Part shown: positions 9,678-18,508 of the stretch, piece by piece
How the letters are laid out: each line of letters starts with the position of its first letter
Numbering within the stretch: the first letter of the stretch is position 1
Source: Actinomycetales bacterium
Lineage (GTDB): Bacteria; Actinomycetota; Actinomycetes; Mycobacteriales; Micromonosporaceae
Assembly: GCA_002919305.1 (NCBI GenBank)
Contig: PKFB01000014.1
Span: 1-64,000 of the forward strand
DNA length: 64,000 nucleotides
Direction: 5' to 3'
Notes under the pieces: model-generated
Databases searched by the model: none
Seen by the model: only the letters and a program-made list of their open reading frames with translations
What the model was told of the DNA's origin: nothing
Program-made: the position numbers and the translations under genes

Positions 9678-9767
9678 GCGCGCCCTCGATCCTTAGGGTT
9701 CCACGGTCGTACCGCCCCCGATACCGGCTTCGCCGGGTCGCCGTGGGATGTAAGGTCGAGGGCGCGC
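9678..9767 (+). promoter_or_regulatory. 90-nt foldback element upstream of the F420-type oxidoreductase gene
   Basis: The outer stem is 12 perfect pairs (9678-9689 with 9756-9767), extended by CCTTA/TAAGG (9691-9695 with 9751-9755) after one bulged base. Further in, CCACGG (9701-9706) pairs with CCGTGG (9741-9746), and the tip is CCGGC-ttc-GCCGG (9724-9736). The whole could be transcribed as a leader hairpin of the gene starting at 9854, or be a foldback DNA element. I do not recognise it as a named riboswitch. The many perfect pairs in three separate helices argue against chance. Confidence 0.55.
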
Positions 9768-9853
9768 AATGTTCTGAGCGGAACCGCAATCACCTATTAA
9801 GGTGGAGACGTAACCGGCGAAGCGGCTTACGATTGACGCCTAAGGAGACGTTA

Positions 9854-10741
9854 GTGCGACTCGGTATCCATGTGATTGCCTTCAACGTTGAAGGTGGTAC
9901 CGCCGAGGTCGGCCCCGAATTGGCCCGTATCGCTCAAGCGGCTGAAGCAGCGGGCGTCGGTTGGCTGTCAGTCATGGATCACTACTTCCAGATGGAGCAC
10001 GTAGCTCCGGCGGAAGATCCCATGCTGGAGGGGTATACGACGCTGGGCTACCTGGCCGCGCATACCTCGTCGGTGCGGTTGGGACTGTTGGTGACCGGCG
10101 TTACCTATCGCCACCCGGGTCTGCTCGCCAAGATTGTTTCCACCCTGGATGTGTTGTCTGGTGGGCGAGCTCAGTTGGGGATCGGCGCCGCCTGGTACGA
10201 GCGGGAACACCGCGGATTGGGAGTCCCGTTCCCGCCGGTCGCCGAGCGGTTTGAGCGGCTGGAAGAAACCCTGCGCATCTGCCTGCAGATGTGGGACCCG
10301 GACAACAACGGCCCCTTCCAGGGGAAGCATTACCAGCTCGCGGAGACGGTGTGCTCGCCGCTGCCGTTAAGCAAGCCGCGGCCGCCGATCCTCATCGGGG
10401 GCGGGGGTGAGCGTAAGACGCTGCGGCTGGTCGCCAAGTACGCCGATATGTGCAACCTGTTCGCCACCTCCCCTGAGGAAGTCGGCCGCAAGCTGGACAT
10501 TCTGCGGCAGCACTGCGATGAGGTGGGGCGTGACGAGGCGAGCATCCGCAAGACCATCCTGTACACCACTCCGGTGCAGATCGGCGATGACCTCGACACC
10601 TTCGTCGCTGAGATGGCTTCCTACGCCAAGCTCGGTGTGGACGCTGTCATGTTGATAGCGCGTGGGGAGCGTCCATCGGCTTGGGTTGAGCAGGTGGCCG
10701 CCCCGCTGGTGCCGAAACTGGCCGAGCTGCCGACGGCGTGA
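9854..10741 (+). CDS. LLM-class F420-dependent oxidoreductase
   Basis: A 295-residue TIM-barrel enzyme of the luciferase-like monooxygenase superfamily, in the subgroup annotated as F420-dependent. Visible features are LGIHVIAFNVEGG at the start, SVMDHYFQM, RLGLLVTGVTYRHPGLLAKIVSTLDVLSGGRAQLGIGAAWYEREH (the cofactor phosphate region of the family) and PPILIGGGGERKTLRLVAKYADMCNLF. Such enzymes move hydride between reduced F420 and an organic substrate, and the substrate is unknown. The frame is open back to 9743, but the GTG at 9854 has a good ribosome site (AAGGAG) and starts exactly at the first family strand. The upstream 90-nt foldback would lie in its leader. Confidence 0.88.
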   Translation: MRLGIHVIAFNVEGGTAEVGPELARIAQAAEAAGVGWLSVMDHYFQMEHVAPAEDPMLEGYTTLGYLAAHTSSVRLGLLVTGVTYRHPGLLAKIVSTLDVLSGGRAQLGIGAAWYEREHRGLGVPFPPVAERFERLEETLRICLQMWDPDNNGPFQGKHYQLAETVCSPLPLSKPRPPILIGGGGERKTLRLVAKYADMCNLFATSPEEVGRKLDILRQHCDEVGRDEASIRKTILYTTPVQIGDDLDTFVAEMASYAKLGVDAVMLIARGERPSAWVEQVAAPLVPKLAELPTA

Positions 10742-10811
10742 CCACACCCCTACCGTCGACGCATCTGCCCTGCGTAGATTGTCCAATCTAGACAGATAGC
10801 GTCGTATCGTC

Positions 10812-10852
10812 ACCGGCCGGCTTGCATCTCCTTGCCGGCCGGTCTGTTTCTT
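10812..10852 (+). terminator. Strong intrinsic terminator
   Basis: The 10-bp stem ACCGGCCGGC / GCCGGCCGGT (10812-10821 with 10834-10843) has a 12-nt loop and is followed by ctgtttctt. It is 70 bp downstream of the F420-type gene. A smaller palindrome, TAGATTG-tc-CAATCTA, sits before it at 10775-10790. Confidence 0.88.
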
Positions 10853-11022
10853 CTCGTTCTTCTCGTCCGCGCGCTTTTCGGAATCTGATCGGCGCTGTCC
10901 ATTTCGGAGTGATACTGGCCATACACGATACGTATAGATATCTGTAAAACTTTTGTCGATCCTGTCGTTACACAACGCGAGCGCGGTACCTGTGGCCGGA
11001 CCGCCGAAGGGAGGAGCAGGGG

Positions 11023-12282
11023 ATGAGGCGCCGGTACGCCGTCACCGGCCGGCTTCGGATACTCGCTGGCACCGCTGTCGCGACACTGGCCGTAGCCGTG
11101 ACCGCGCCATTGCCCGCCGCGTCGGCGGCCGCGTCCACCCCCATCGCCGAACCGGGGGAGATCCTCGGCGCGGACACCTCACATGCGGTACCCGGCAGCT
11201 ACATCGTGGTGCTCAGGGAACCCGATGGCATGAACCGAAACGCGGCCGAGATCAACCGGGCCGCGGCGGAGCTCACCAGGCGGTACGGCGGGGAGGTGAC
11301 GCACCACTACACCACGGCCTTGGCGGGCTTCGCGGTCCGGGCCACCGCCGAGCAGGCGCGGCGTCTGGCCGCCGATCCAGCGGTCGCCTACGTCGAACAG
11401 GATCAGGTCATCCGAGTCGACGGCACTCAGATCGACCCACCCTCGTGGGGCCTGGACCGGGTGGACCAAGTCGATCTGCCGCTGGATGACTCCTACACCT
11501 ATCCGGACTCGTCCGGTGCAGGCGTACACGTGTACATCGTGGACACGGGGATCCGGCTGACCCACCATGACTTCGGAGGCCGCGCGATCAGCGGGATCGA
11601 CCTGGTCGACGGGGAGGCCGCCGATGACTGCAACGGTCACGGCACACACGTCGCCGGCACCGTCGGTGGGACCGAGTACGGGATAGCCAAGCAGGTCACG
11701 CTGGTAGCCGTTCGCGTCTTCGACTGCATGGGGACGGGGGACCTGTCGGTGGTGCTGGCGGCGGTCGACTGGATCACCGCCAATGCGGTGCACCCGGCGG
11801 TAGTCAACATGAGCCTGGGCTACAACGTCCCCGACCGGGATCCAGAAGGCAGCCTGCAGGCGGCCGTGACCGCCTCAATCGCGACCGGCATTACATACGT
11901 GGTCTCCGCCGGCAACCTCAACGGCGATGCCTGTGACCGGACCCCGGCGCGGACCCCTGAGGCGATCACCGTAGCGGCCTCACAGGCCAATGACGGCAGC
12001 TGGCCCAGCTCCAACCAGGGCCCCTGTGTTGATCTGTTCGCCCCTGGAGCATCCATCCTCTCCGCCGGCCACATGGACGACACCGAGGTGCGAAGTCGAA
12101 GCGGCACCTCGATGGCGGCTCCCCACGTGGCCGGTGTCGCGGCTTTGCTGCTGGCGGAGAACCAGACCTGGGACCCACAACAGGTCCGCGACGCCATCGT
12201 CGCTGACGCCGTACCCGACACCCTCACCTGGATCGATCCCAACACGGTGAACCTGCTGCTGCGTGTGCCGCCACCGCTGTGA
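11023..12282 (+). CDS. Secreted subtilisin-like serine protease (S8) with I9 propeptide
   Basis: A 419-residue preproenzyme. It has a Sec signal peptide (about 1-36), an inhibitor I9 propeptide (about 56-132, SYIVVLREP through VAYVEQDQVI), then a proteinase-K-type subtilase domain to the end. The catalytic triad is Asp174 (VDTGI), His206 (NGHGTHVAG) and Ser363 (SGTSMAAPHVAG), and Asn298 in SAGN forms the oxyanion hole. No C-terminal P-domain or cell-wall anchor follows, so the enzyme should be freely secreted and self-processed. GGGAGGAG ahead of the ATG is a strong ribosome site. It is a single gene, closed by the hairpin at 12287-12329. Confidence 0.95.
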   Translation: MRRRYAVTGRLRILAGTAVATLAVAVTAPLPAASAAASTPIAEPGEILGADTSHAVPGSYIVVLREPDGMNRNAAEINRAAAELTRRYGGEVTHHYTTALAGFAVRATAEQARRLAADPAVAYVEQDQVIRVDGTQIDPPSWGLDRVDQVDLPLDDSYTYPDSSGAGVHVYIVDTGIRLTHHDFGGRAISGIDLVDGEAADDCNGHGTHVAGTVGGTEYGIAKQVTLVAVRVFDCMGTGDLSVVLAAVDWITANAVHPAVVNMSLGYNVPDRDPEGSLQAAVTASIATGITYVVSAGNLNGDACDRTPARTPEAITVAASQANDGSWPSSNQGPCVDLFAPGASILSAGHMDDTEVRSRSGTSMAAPHVAGVAALLLAENQTWDPQQVRDAIVADAVPDTLTWIDPNTVNLLLRVPPPL

Positions 12283-12286
12283 TGGG

Positions 12287-12329
12287 CCGGTGGAGCGCCT
12301 GGTGGCTGTTACGCCGGGCGCTCCACCGG
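12287..12329. terminator. Bidirectional terminator between converging genes
   Basis: A perfect 13-bp stem CCGGTGGAGCGCC / GGCGCTCCACCGG (12287-12299 with 12317-12329) fills the 58-bp gap between the subtilase and the cyclase/ATPase gene, which converge here. Confidence 0.85.
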
Positions 12330-12340
12330 ACAGGCCACGG

Positions 12341-14596
12341 TTATGGGATTCCGAGCAGGTGGTCTCGGCGTTCAGCTCGAGCCGCGGGGGCGTCATGAAC
12401 CACAGAACCGTCACGAGCTGCGGAAGTGGCCGATATCAGAGGGGCACGGACCGGAGGACGACACGCCTCGGGCGTACAGCTGGCACCGGAGGCGTCGTCG
12501 CGCAAGGCGGGACCGTCACCGGTGAGCAGGTAGCGAGCGTAGACACCCAGCAACTCCAGCCGCATCCGTTCCGTCGTGGACCCCGCCGCCGGCCACAGGG
12601 CCAGCGCGCGCTCGGCGAGCGTCAGGGCCCGTTTGACGGCGCCGCGCCGTATCAGTCCCCGTGCCGCCGCCGCGAGCGCATCGCATCCCGCGACCCGATA
12701 TGGTTCGGCATCCCCGTTTCGGGCTTGCTCCAACTCAGCTGCGACCAGCCAGTGACGGGCTCGCTCCTCATCCACCTCCGGGTTGGCCGGAACGTCCAAA
12801 CCAGACAGTCCAAGTGCGACTGTGGCGTCCAGCCACTCAGCCGCGCTCAGGTGGTATTTGAGCCGGTCGGCACGGGACAGGCGCGCGTATGTCACCTGCT
12901 GCACCACCGGCTGGGTGAAGGCGTACTCGACCTGACCAGGAATCGTCGAACGGGGACGCCGGACGAGCAGGTTCCACTGGGCCAGCCGATGCAGGGAAGC
13001 GGTCACCTGGTCGGTGGGGACCTGTTCCTCTGCGGTGTCCAGCAACGCGGCCACCGCGTCGGGCCAGACGGCATCCCCCAGCACCGCCGCTGCCCTCAAG
13101 ACAGCCATGTCGACGGGAGACAGCCGGTCCAACTGCGCCGCGACGATCCGCGCCACCCGTTCGGGGACCGCGCCGTCGACAAAGCCCTGTTCGGTCACCA
13201 TGGTGACGTACTCCTCGGCGTATCCCGGCAGCCCTGCCACCAGCGGCTGCAGGCGGGCGATCAGATCCAGCGGTTGCCCCGCGTGGCGCAGCAGGTTCTC
13301 CAAGAGCCGGTTGGTCAACGCCGGGCTCAGAGGCTGCAGCGTCAGCACGTGGCCCAACGGGCGTACCTGCTCCTCGGGGCGGCTGGTGACCAGGATCGCC
13401 AACCGTACCGGCCGGGGGTACGCCCGGGCCGCCAGGAACAGATCCTGGATGAACCGCACCGTGGCCGGGTGGGTACGGTGCAGGTCCTCGAACACCAGCA
13501 CCAGGGGATGCCGGGCTGCGACCTCCAGCACCAGGCGGCGCCAGGCCCACATCATCGTGTCGGGCACCGTGGTGAACCCCGCGGTCGTGTGGAGCAGAGG
13601 TATCAGGGCGCCGAGGATGACCGCGCGCTCCGCCGACGGAAACAGACTCTCCACCATCGCCATCAGGCGGTGCCGGACGGTGGCCGGGTCATCACCGGTC
13701 AGGATCCCCGCATGCCGGGCGATCATCTCCGCCAACGGCCCGTACGGTCCGCTGGCGGGGGAGCAGTGCCCGAACCACCACCGGGCAGGCAGTGCGCTGG
13801 TACGCCGAGCAGCCTCCCGGATCAGCCGGGACTTTCCAACCCCGGCGACCCCGCGGACGGTCACCAGGCACGGGACACCGGTGCGTATCGCCCGGGTGAC
13901 CTGCGCGGTGAGGTCAGCGATCTCCCGGGCCCGCCCCACCAGCTGCCCGTCGTCGGAGCCGATGTGCGCCGGTCGGCGAGGTTCCCGGGCCCGCCAGATC
14001 GGAGTCCGGTCCCGCTTACCCGCCAGCTGCACCGGCGGCAGCTCCTGGTAGTCGATCAGGGAGTCGGTGATGCGGCGGGTGGCGGCCGTGACGACGACGG
14101 TGCCGGGGGTGGCGACGGCCTGCAGCCGTGCGGCGGTGTTGACCACATCACCGGTCACGAACCACTGACCGCCATCCCAGGCCGTGGTGAGGTCCACCAC
14201 CGCTTCCCCGGTGGCCACCCCGACCCGCACCCGCAGGGGCGCCCCGTCCGGAAACCGGATACCGGTCACCGCTTCCTGGATCTCCAGACCGGCCCGAACC
14301 GCTCGGTAGGCGTCATCCTCCTGACACCGGGGCACCCCGAACACCGCGACCACGGCGTCCCCGATGTACTTCTCGATCACGCCATCCCAGCGGTGGATGA
14401 CCGACGCGACGGTCCGGAAGTAGATCTCCTGGAGCGCCCGAACCTCCTCCGGGTCCTGCAACTCGGTGAAGGCGGTGAAGCCCTGAATGTCGGCGAAGAG
14501 CACACTGATGACGCGTCGTTGAAGGCGAAAAGCCAGAGGCGTCAGGAAAAAGCCGCGCTGCTGGCAGCAACGGCAGTGGTGCGTCTGCCCGGTCAT
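12341..14596 (-). CDS. Class III nucleotide cyclase fused to an AAA/STAND ATPase
   Basis: A 751-residue cytoplasmic protein. The N-terminal class III cyclase domain (about 25-200) retains all six canonical residues: the first metal Asp in FADIQGF, Lys in EKYIGD, the second metal Asp in IGDAVVAVFG, and the specificity Asp with the Asn and Arg in GDVVNTAARL. The ATPase module follows, with Walker A GVAGVGKSRL (about 254-263) and Walker B LVLVFEDLH. A helical repeat region ends the protein. Before the cyclase, HCRCCQQRG looks like half a zinc knuckle. The last 45 or so residues are Ala/Arg/Pro-rich and unlike a TPR tail, so the 3' end may be truncated or frameshifted. It lies 84 bp after a NarL regulator in the same direction, suggesting one signalling unit. 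Confidence 0.88.
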   Translation of the reverse strand: MTGQTHHCRCCQQRGFFLTPLAFRLQRRVISVLFADIQGFTAFTELQDPEEVRALQEIYFRTVASVIHRWDGVIEKYIGDAVVAVFGVPRCQEDDAYRAVRAGLEIQEAVTGIRFPDGAPLRVRVGVATGEAVVDLTTAWDGGQWFVTGDVVNTAARLQAVATPGTVVVTAATRRITDSLIDYQELPPVQLAGKRDRTPIWRAREPRRPAHIGSDDGQLVGRAREIADLTAQVTRAIRTGVPCLVTVRGVAGVGKSRLIREAARRTSALPARWWFGHCSPASGPYGPLAEMIARHAGILTGDDPATVRHRLMAMVESLFPSAERAVILGALIPLLHTTAGFTTVPDTMMWAWRRLVLEVAARHPLVLVFEDLHRTHPATVRFIQDLFLAARAYPRPVRLAILVTSRPEEQVRPLGHVLTLQPLSPALTNRLLENLLRHAGQPLDLIARLQPLVAGLPGYAEEYVTMVTEQGFVDGAVPERVARIVAAQLDRLSPVDMAVLRAAAVLGDAVWPDAVAALLDTAEEQVPTDQVTASLHRLAQWNLLVRRPRSTIPGQVEYAFTQPVVQQVTYARLSRADRLKYHLSAAEWLDATVALGLSGLDVPANPEVDEERARHWLVAAELEQARNGDAEPYRVAGCDALAAAARGLIRRGAVKRALTLAERALALWPAAGSTTERMRLELLGVYARYLLTGDGPALRDDASGASCTPEACRPPVRAPLISATSAARDGSVVHDAPAARAERRDHLLGIP

Positions 14597-14680
14597 GTCA
14601 AGACTGTGGGCGACGACCTGTCCCGACTCTGAGTGATGGATGTCCCGGAACGACAGGCCGTTTGGGCGCAGATTCAGGAT

Positions 14681-15325
14681 TCAATTGAGGATGCCTGCCT
14701 CCCGAGCCATCAGAGCCGCCTGGAGCCGGTCGGTGACCCCTAGCTTTGTAAACACCGCCGACAGCTGGTTACGGATCGTTTTCTCCGCCACTCCGAGCCG
14801 TCGAGCGATCTGGGCGTTGTTGTCGCCCTGCGCTAACCGCGCCAGAATGTCCCGCTCTCGGTTGGTCAGTTGGTCGAACGGCGGTGGGAGATGAGCCGGA
14901 GCCCGACGCAGCACGGTCACCAAGGCCGACCCGATCCGCGGCCCCAGCACGATACCGCCGCCGGCGACCGTCCGCAGGGCGTCCACCACGGTGTCAGGTT
15001 CGGTGTCTTTCAATAGGTAGCCGCGGGCCCCCACCCGCAGCGCGCGCTCCACCAAGTCTTCGTCGTCACTCAAGGTCAGTATCAGGACATTGGCCTCCGG
15101 GTGCCCGGTCAGGATTCGACGCGTGGCCTCGATACCGTCGCCGTCAGGCAAAGTAATGTCCATAGCGACGACATCCACCCGGCGGGTGATGGCTTCCCTG
15201 ACCGCCTCGGCGACGGTCGAGGCCTCCACCACCTCCTCGACCCAGGCCTCGCCTTCCAACATTGCTCGCATTCCCCGTCGTACTACGGGGTGATCGTCCA
15301 CGACTAGGATTCGCCGGGTCTGCAC
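14681..15325 (-). CDS. NarL/FixJ-type response regulator
   Basis: From the GTG at 15325 this is 214 residues, the standard NarL length. The receiver domain holds the acid pocket Asp10-Asp11 (VVDDHP), the phosphoacceptor Asp56 (VAMDITLPDGDG) and the conserved Lys in YLLKDTEPD. A LuxR-type HTH follows (LTNRERDILARLAQGDNNAQIARRL, with AEKTIRNQLSAVFTKLGV). The frame is open to 15382, but GAGGTGG just before 15325 sets the start. It is encoded 140 bp downstream of the histidine kinase and is its likely partner. The target genes are unknown; the cyclase/ATPase directly downstream is a fair guess. Confidence 0.93.
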   Translation of the reverse strand: MQTRRILVVDDHPVVRRGMRAMLEGEAWVEEVVEASTVAEAVREAITRRVDVVAMDITLPDGDGIEATRRILTGHPEANVLILTLSDDEDLVERALRVGARGYLLKDTEPDTVVDALRTVAGGGIVLGPRIGSALVTVLRRAPAHLPPPFDQLTNRERDILARLAQGDNNAQIARRLGVAEKTIRNQLSAVFTKLGVTDRLQAALMAREAGILN

Positions 15326-15465
15326 GTTCCACCTCGCCGATACGCGTGGTTCGCCGTGCTCCATTCTCAGGGGTCGTGTCACGGGCCGGTAGTCTTTTAC
15401 CCCACCTGGTTACCCGTCCGGTGACGTACGGTGAACACGACGAGGGGAAGGGTGGACAGCCCCGG

Positions 15466-17445
15466 CTATGACTGCGGCTCTGTTGTCCGGGGAAGAGGTA
15501 ACTCCACTTTGACCTTGGTGCCGTGAGGCTCCACCGAGGTGATCAAACAGTTGCCGCCCAGTTCCAGGGCCCGTTCCCGCATGGACTGCAAACCCACCCC
15601 GGAGCGCCCCGAGGAGTCCGGGTTGATCCCGATGCCGTCATCGACCACTTCGATGCTCAGAGAGCGGGCTCGCTCGATGGTGATGACGCAGGTGCGGGCC
15701 TGGGCATGGCGGGCGGTGTTGTTTAAGGCCTCGGACACGATCCGGTAGGCGGCCACCTCGATCGCGGCCGGCAGGCCAGTCAGGGCGTCGCTGACCTTCA
15801 GCTCCACCGTTAACTCCTGCTTGTTGAAGCGTCGACACGCGGACCGCAGCGCGGCCTCCAGGCCACCGTCCAGCTCGGGTGGCCGTAACTGGTCCACCAG
15901 CTGGCGTACCTCCTGGGTACACAGGCGCAGATCCTTCGCGATGCCGTCGAGGATCTGACGGACCCGCTCAGGGTCATGCGCGGACTTGCGGGCCGCATGG
16001 ACCTGCATCGACATGCCGGTCAGGGTGGGGCCGACCCCGTCATGCAGATCCCGCCGTAGGCGGCGGCGCTCCTCCTCACGGGCCATGATGAGCCGTTCCC
16101 GGGAGGTCTGCAGGTCCCGGAACAGTTGGGTCGCCTCCGCGGCGACCGCGGCGTGCAACGCCACGCTGCTTAACAGGCGGCGTTCTCGTGGGGTGAACTT
16201 GCCGCCGACGGTGCGGGGCGCGACCAGCAGACGCCCGATCAGCTCCCCGTGCGCCACCATGTCGAATGAGTCGACGGTGGGCGGTTCGCTCTTGCCGTAC
16301 TCGGCGAAGCGGCGCGGGCCTTCGGACTCGTAGATCTCGACCGCGACGTAGGGCACCTGGAGAGAGTGGGCGATGGTGCTTGTCAACAGCGGCAGGACCG
16401 CCTGAGGCTCCACGGTCTGGCGAAGAAGATCCCCCAGGCGGGAGATGACCCGGTAGGGGTCGTCGCTGTCTCCGTAGAGCAGATGGTTGACCCCGCGTTG
16501 GACCTGGCTGCGGACCGGTTCGAAGGCCACCGCGATCAGTCCAGTGGCTACCAGGGAGGAGTTGGAGGCGTCACTGTCGAACAGCAGGTCACGCAGCAGC
16601 GCCACGATCGCCACGAAACCGACGATCACCAGCAGGGTCATGGTCACCCATACCAAGGTGCGGTTGATGATCTGGTCCAGCTCGTACAGCCGGTAACGCA
16701 GGACCGCGACGGTCATGGCGATCGGCACCGTCACCGCGGCTATCAACCAGGCGCCGGACAGTCCCAACGCGTCCAGGGACAGCGTCAACAACAGTAAGAC
16801 TCCCGCCAGAAGCAGACACGCCAGCTGCTGCCGGGTATCGCCGTCCGCGCGCCGCCACCGCGACCACAGGGAGACGAGGACCATCACCAGACCGAGCAGG
16901 GACAGCAGCGCAGACCATCGGCCGATCTGGTACGCCACCAGCGCCCAACCGGTCACCACACGGTTTGTGGTGGTCAGCAGGGTACGCGGGTACTCCAGGG
17001 CGGCCAGGGCCAGTCCGACAGCGCCGAGCCCGATCAGGGCGGTGATGAAGACGGCGACGGGGAGCCACCGTCGGGACGGCAGACGCCCGTCAGGGAAGAA
17101 CAACAGAGACAGGAAGATCAACCCCAACGGCGGCCACCACAGCCATTGGCTGAGCCAGGCCAGGGGGAGCCACCCTGACCAACTCGCCGCCATGACCCCC
17201 AACGCGGAGATCACCCCCGCCGCCGTCATCAAGCGGCCCACGGGGTGCCCAGGGGCGCCGGTCAGCAGCAGCGTGCCCATGACCGTGAAAGCCACCCCGA
17301 TCACCGCTCCGATACCGCTGGTGGTCAACGACACCGCTTCGGGATCGGTCAGTTGACCGACGATCACCAAAACCGCGATGACCGCCGCCGCAGTGAACGC
17401 GGCGATCCGTCTGGGAGAGCCCAGGGAAGAACGAGTGAAGGGCAT
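15466..17445 (-). CDS. NarX-type membrane sensor histidine kinase
   Basis: A 659-residue kinase. The first half carries about eight transmembrane helices with no large extracellular loop (FLSLLFFPDGRLPSRRW is typical of actinobacterial relatives). A GAF-like domain follows (about 335-445). Then come HisKA_3, with the phosphoacceptor His468 in RRDLHDGVG, and a HATPase domain with N box SEALNNTARHA, G1 box VVDDGIGI and G2 box GVGLQSMRERA. It autophosphorylates and should phosphorylate the NarL regulator 140 bp downstream. The membrane-embedded N-terminus suggests it senses a membrane or redox signal, but no ligand can be named. Confidence 0.93.
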   Translation of the reverse strand: MPFTRSSLGSPRRIAAFTAAAVIAVLVIVGQLTDPEAVSLTTSGIGAVIGVAFTVMGTLLLTGAPGHPVGRLMTAAGVISALGVMAASWSGWLPLAWLSQWLWWPPLGLIFLSLLFFPDGRLPSRRWLPVAVFITALIGLGAVGLALAALEYPRTLLTTTNRVVTGWALVAYQIGRWSALLSLLGLVMVLVSLWSRWRRADGDTRQQLACLLLAGVLLLLTLSLDALGLSGAWLIAAVTVPIAMTVAVLRYRLYELDQIINRTLVWVTMTLLVIVGFVAIVALLRDLLFDSDASNSSLVATGLIAVAFEPVRSQVQRGVNHLLYGDSDDPYRVISRLGDLLRQTVEPQAVLPLLTSTIAHSLQVPYVAVEIYESEGPRRFAEYGKSEPPTVDSFDMVAHGELIGRLLVAPRTVGGKFTPRERRLLSSVALHAAVAAEATQLFRDLQTSRERLIMAREEERRRLRRDLHDGVGPTLTGMSMQVHAARKSAHDPERVRQILDGIAKDLRLCTQEVRQLVDQLRPPELDGGLEAALRSACRRFNKQELTVELKVSDALTGLPAAIEVAAYRIVSEALNNTARHAQARTCVITIERARSLSIEVVDDGIGINPDSSGRSGVGLQSMRERALELGGNCLITSVEPHGTKVKVELPLPRTTEPQS

Positions 17446-17491
17446 GAAGACTCCAAGCGATAACTGACGATGGTCGAGGTGGCTTTCGGGT

Positions 17492-18016
17492 TCAGTGGGC
17501 TATGAGGTTGTGCCACCAGCTGCCGGTATGGAGCTGGGCGATCTCACCGAGCCCAGGAATGGACGGGCCGTGGGTGCCTCCAGGCAGAGAACCGTGGCCG
17601 AAGTCTGGATCCAGGATGGTGTAGCACTCCTCCAGACTCTGGTCTTTGATCTCAGGGAGCCGGTTCAGCCATGTTTCTCGGGTACCACGGGGAATCGCCG
17701 ACTGCGCCAGGTTCTGCTCCAAGGTCTCCCTGATGGCCTGAATAGCTGTCCGCAGCCGATTCCGTACCGCCTCTGGATCGGCCTTCTCAGTGCTCTCCTG
17801 TAGTCCCACCAAATAGGACTCATCGTTGAGCACTGGCAGCAGCCGCACACCGCGGACGTCGAACAGCTCGATGCTGTCCGGAGAGTCAGCGCGGACCTGC
17901 GCTTGGATCATGCTCTTCAGGTCGGGGTAGACGTGCAGCCAGGAGTTGTCGCTGGCGATGACGAAGATGTTCTCGACAGGGAGATCCTGGTAGTCCTGTG
18001 CGCCGGACGGGATCAT
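17492..18016 (-). CDS. Hypothetical protein upstream of the two-component system
   Basis: A 174-residue soluble protein that I do not recognise. It has no signal peptide, transmembrane helix or cysteine pattern. Residues about 60-100 (VRGVRLLPVLNDESYLVGL) look like strands, and about 80-130 are a charged helix (DPEAVRNRLRTAIQAIRETLEQNLAQ). The C-terminus is Gly/His/Trp-rich. GAGGAGAC precedes the ATG. It ends 46 bp before the histidine kinase on the same strand, so it is probably the first gene of the kinase-regulator operon and could be an accessory or sensing component. That role is inferred from position only. Confidence 0.7.
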   Translation of the reverse strand: MIPSGAQDYQDLPVENIFVIASDNSWLHVYPDLKSMIQAQVRADSPDSIELFDVRGVRLLPVLNDESYLVGLQESTEKADPEAVRNRLRTAIQAIRETLEQNLAQSAIPRGTRETWLNRLPEIKDQSLEECYTILDPDFGHGSLPGGTHGPSIPGLGEIAQLHTGSWWHNLIAH

Positions 18017-18395
18017 CCATGTCTCCTCTCGCTATAGCGTGATCAGAGGTCATGTCGACCCCCCGGGTTTACCAACGCCTACGGCCGTGGCCGTCGGCGA
18101 GGAGCGAACGGTGTTCCGGAGGTGCGGCGACAGCCTGTCAGCATCTTCGAACGACATCTGTCCTTAGGGCGTCAGACTTTTGTCCCGCGTCCGCGAAAAA
18201 CCTCGTTTTGTCAGCGACTTGACAGTCCAAAGTGGAGCAATGAGAGAGGGGGAACGGGTGCTCCTGAGCCCGGAGGTGCCCTCGGGGCGACCACATGCGC
18301 CCGTGAACGCAGAGGGCAGAGGACGGCGCTGGCGGTGCGGGCGGGCGTACCCCATCCGGGGAATGGGGGATCACATCCGGGGGATACATGATGCA
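18017..18395. other. Intergenic region between two minus-strand units
   Basis: No supported gene. Several overlapping frames lack motifs. The promoter of the kinase operon should be within about 100 bp of 18017. Confidence 0.4.
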
Positions 18396-18428
18396 GCCCG
18401 CCGTCCCTGGTGGTGTTGGACGGCGGGC
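18396..18428 (-). terminator. Terminator of the M28 peptidase gene
   Basis: A perfect 11-bp stem GCCCGCCGTCC / GGACGGCGGGC (18396-18406 with 18418-18428), 11-nt loop, about 80 bp past the stop of the M28 peptidase on the minus strand. Confidence 0.8.
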
Positions 18429-18508
18429 CGGAGAGAGGGACGGGGTCAGCAGGGCGGGTGTCGGCCCGGACCCCGTGGAGGCGGCGTCACCTCACCGGTG
18501 TCGCCTGC

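Noticed and set aside
12263-14632. A 789-codon plus-strand open frame over the cyclase/ATPase gene
   Set aside because: It is the antisense shadow of a high-GC gene. The minus-strand protein has complete cyclase and ATPase motifs; the plus-strand product is Arg/Gln/Gly-rich with none.
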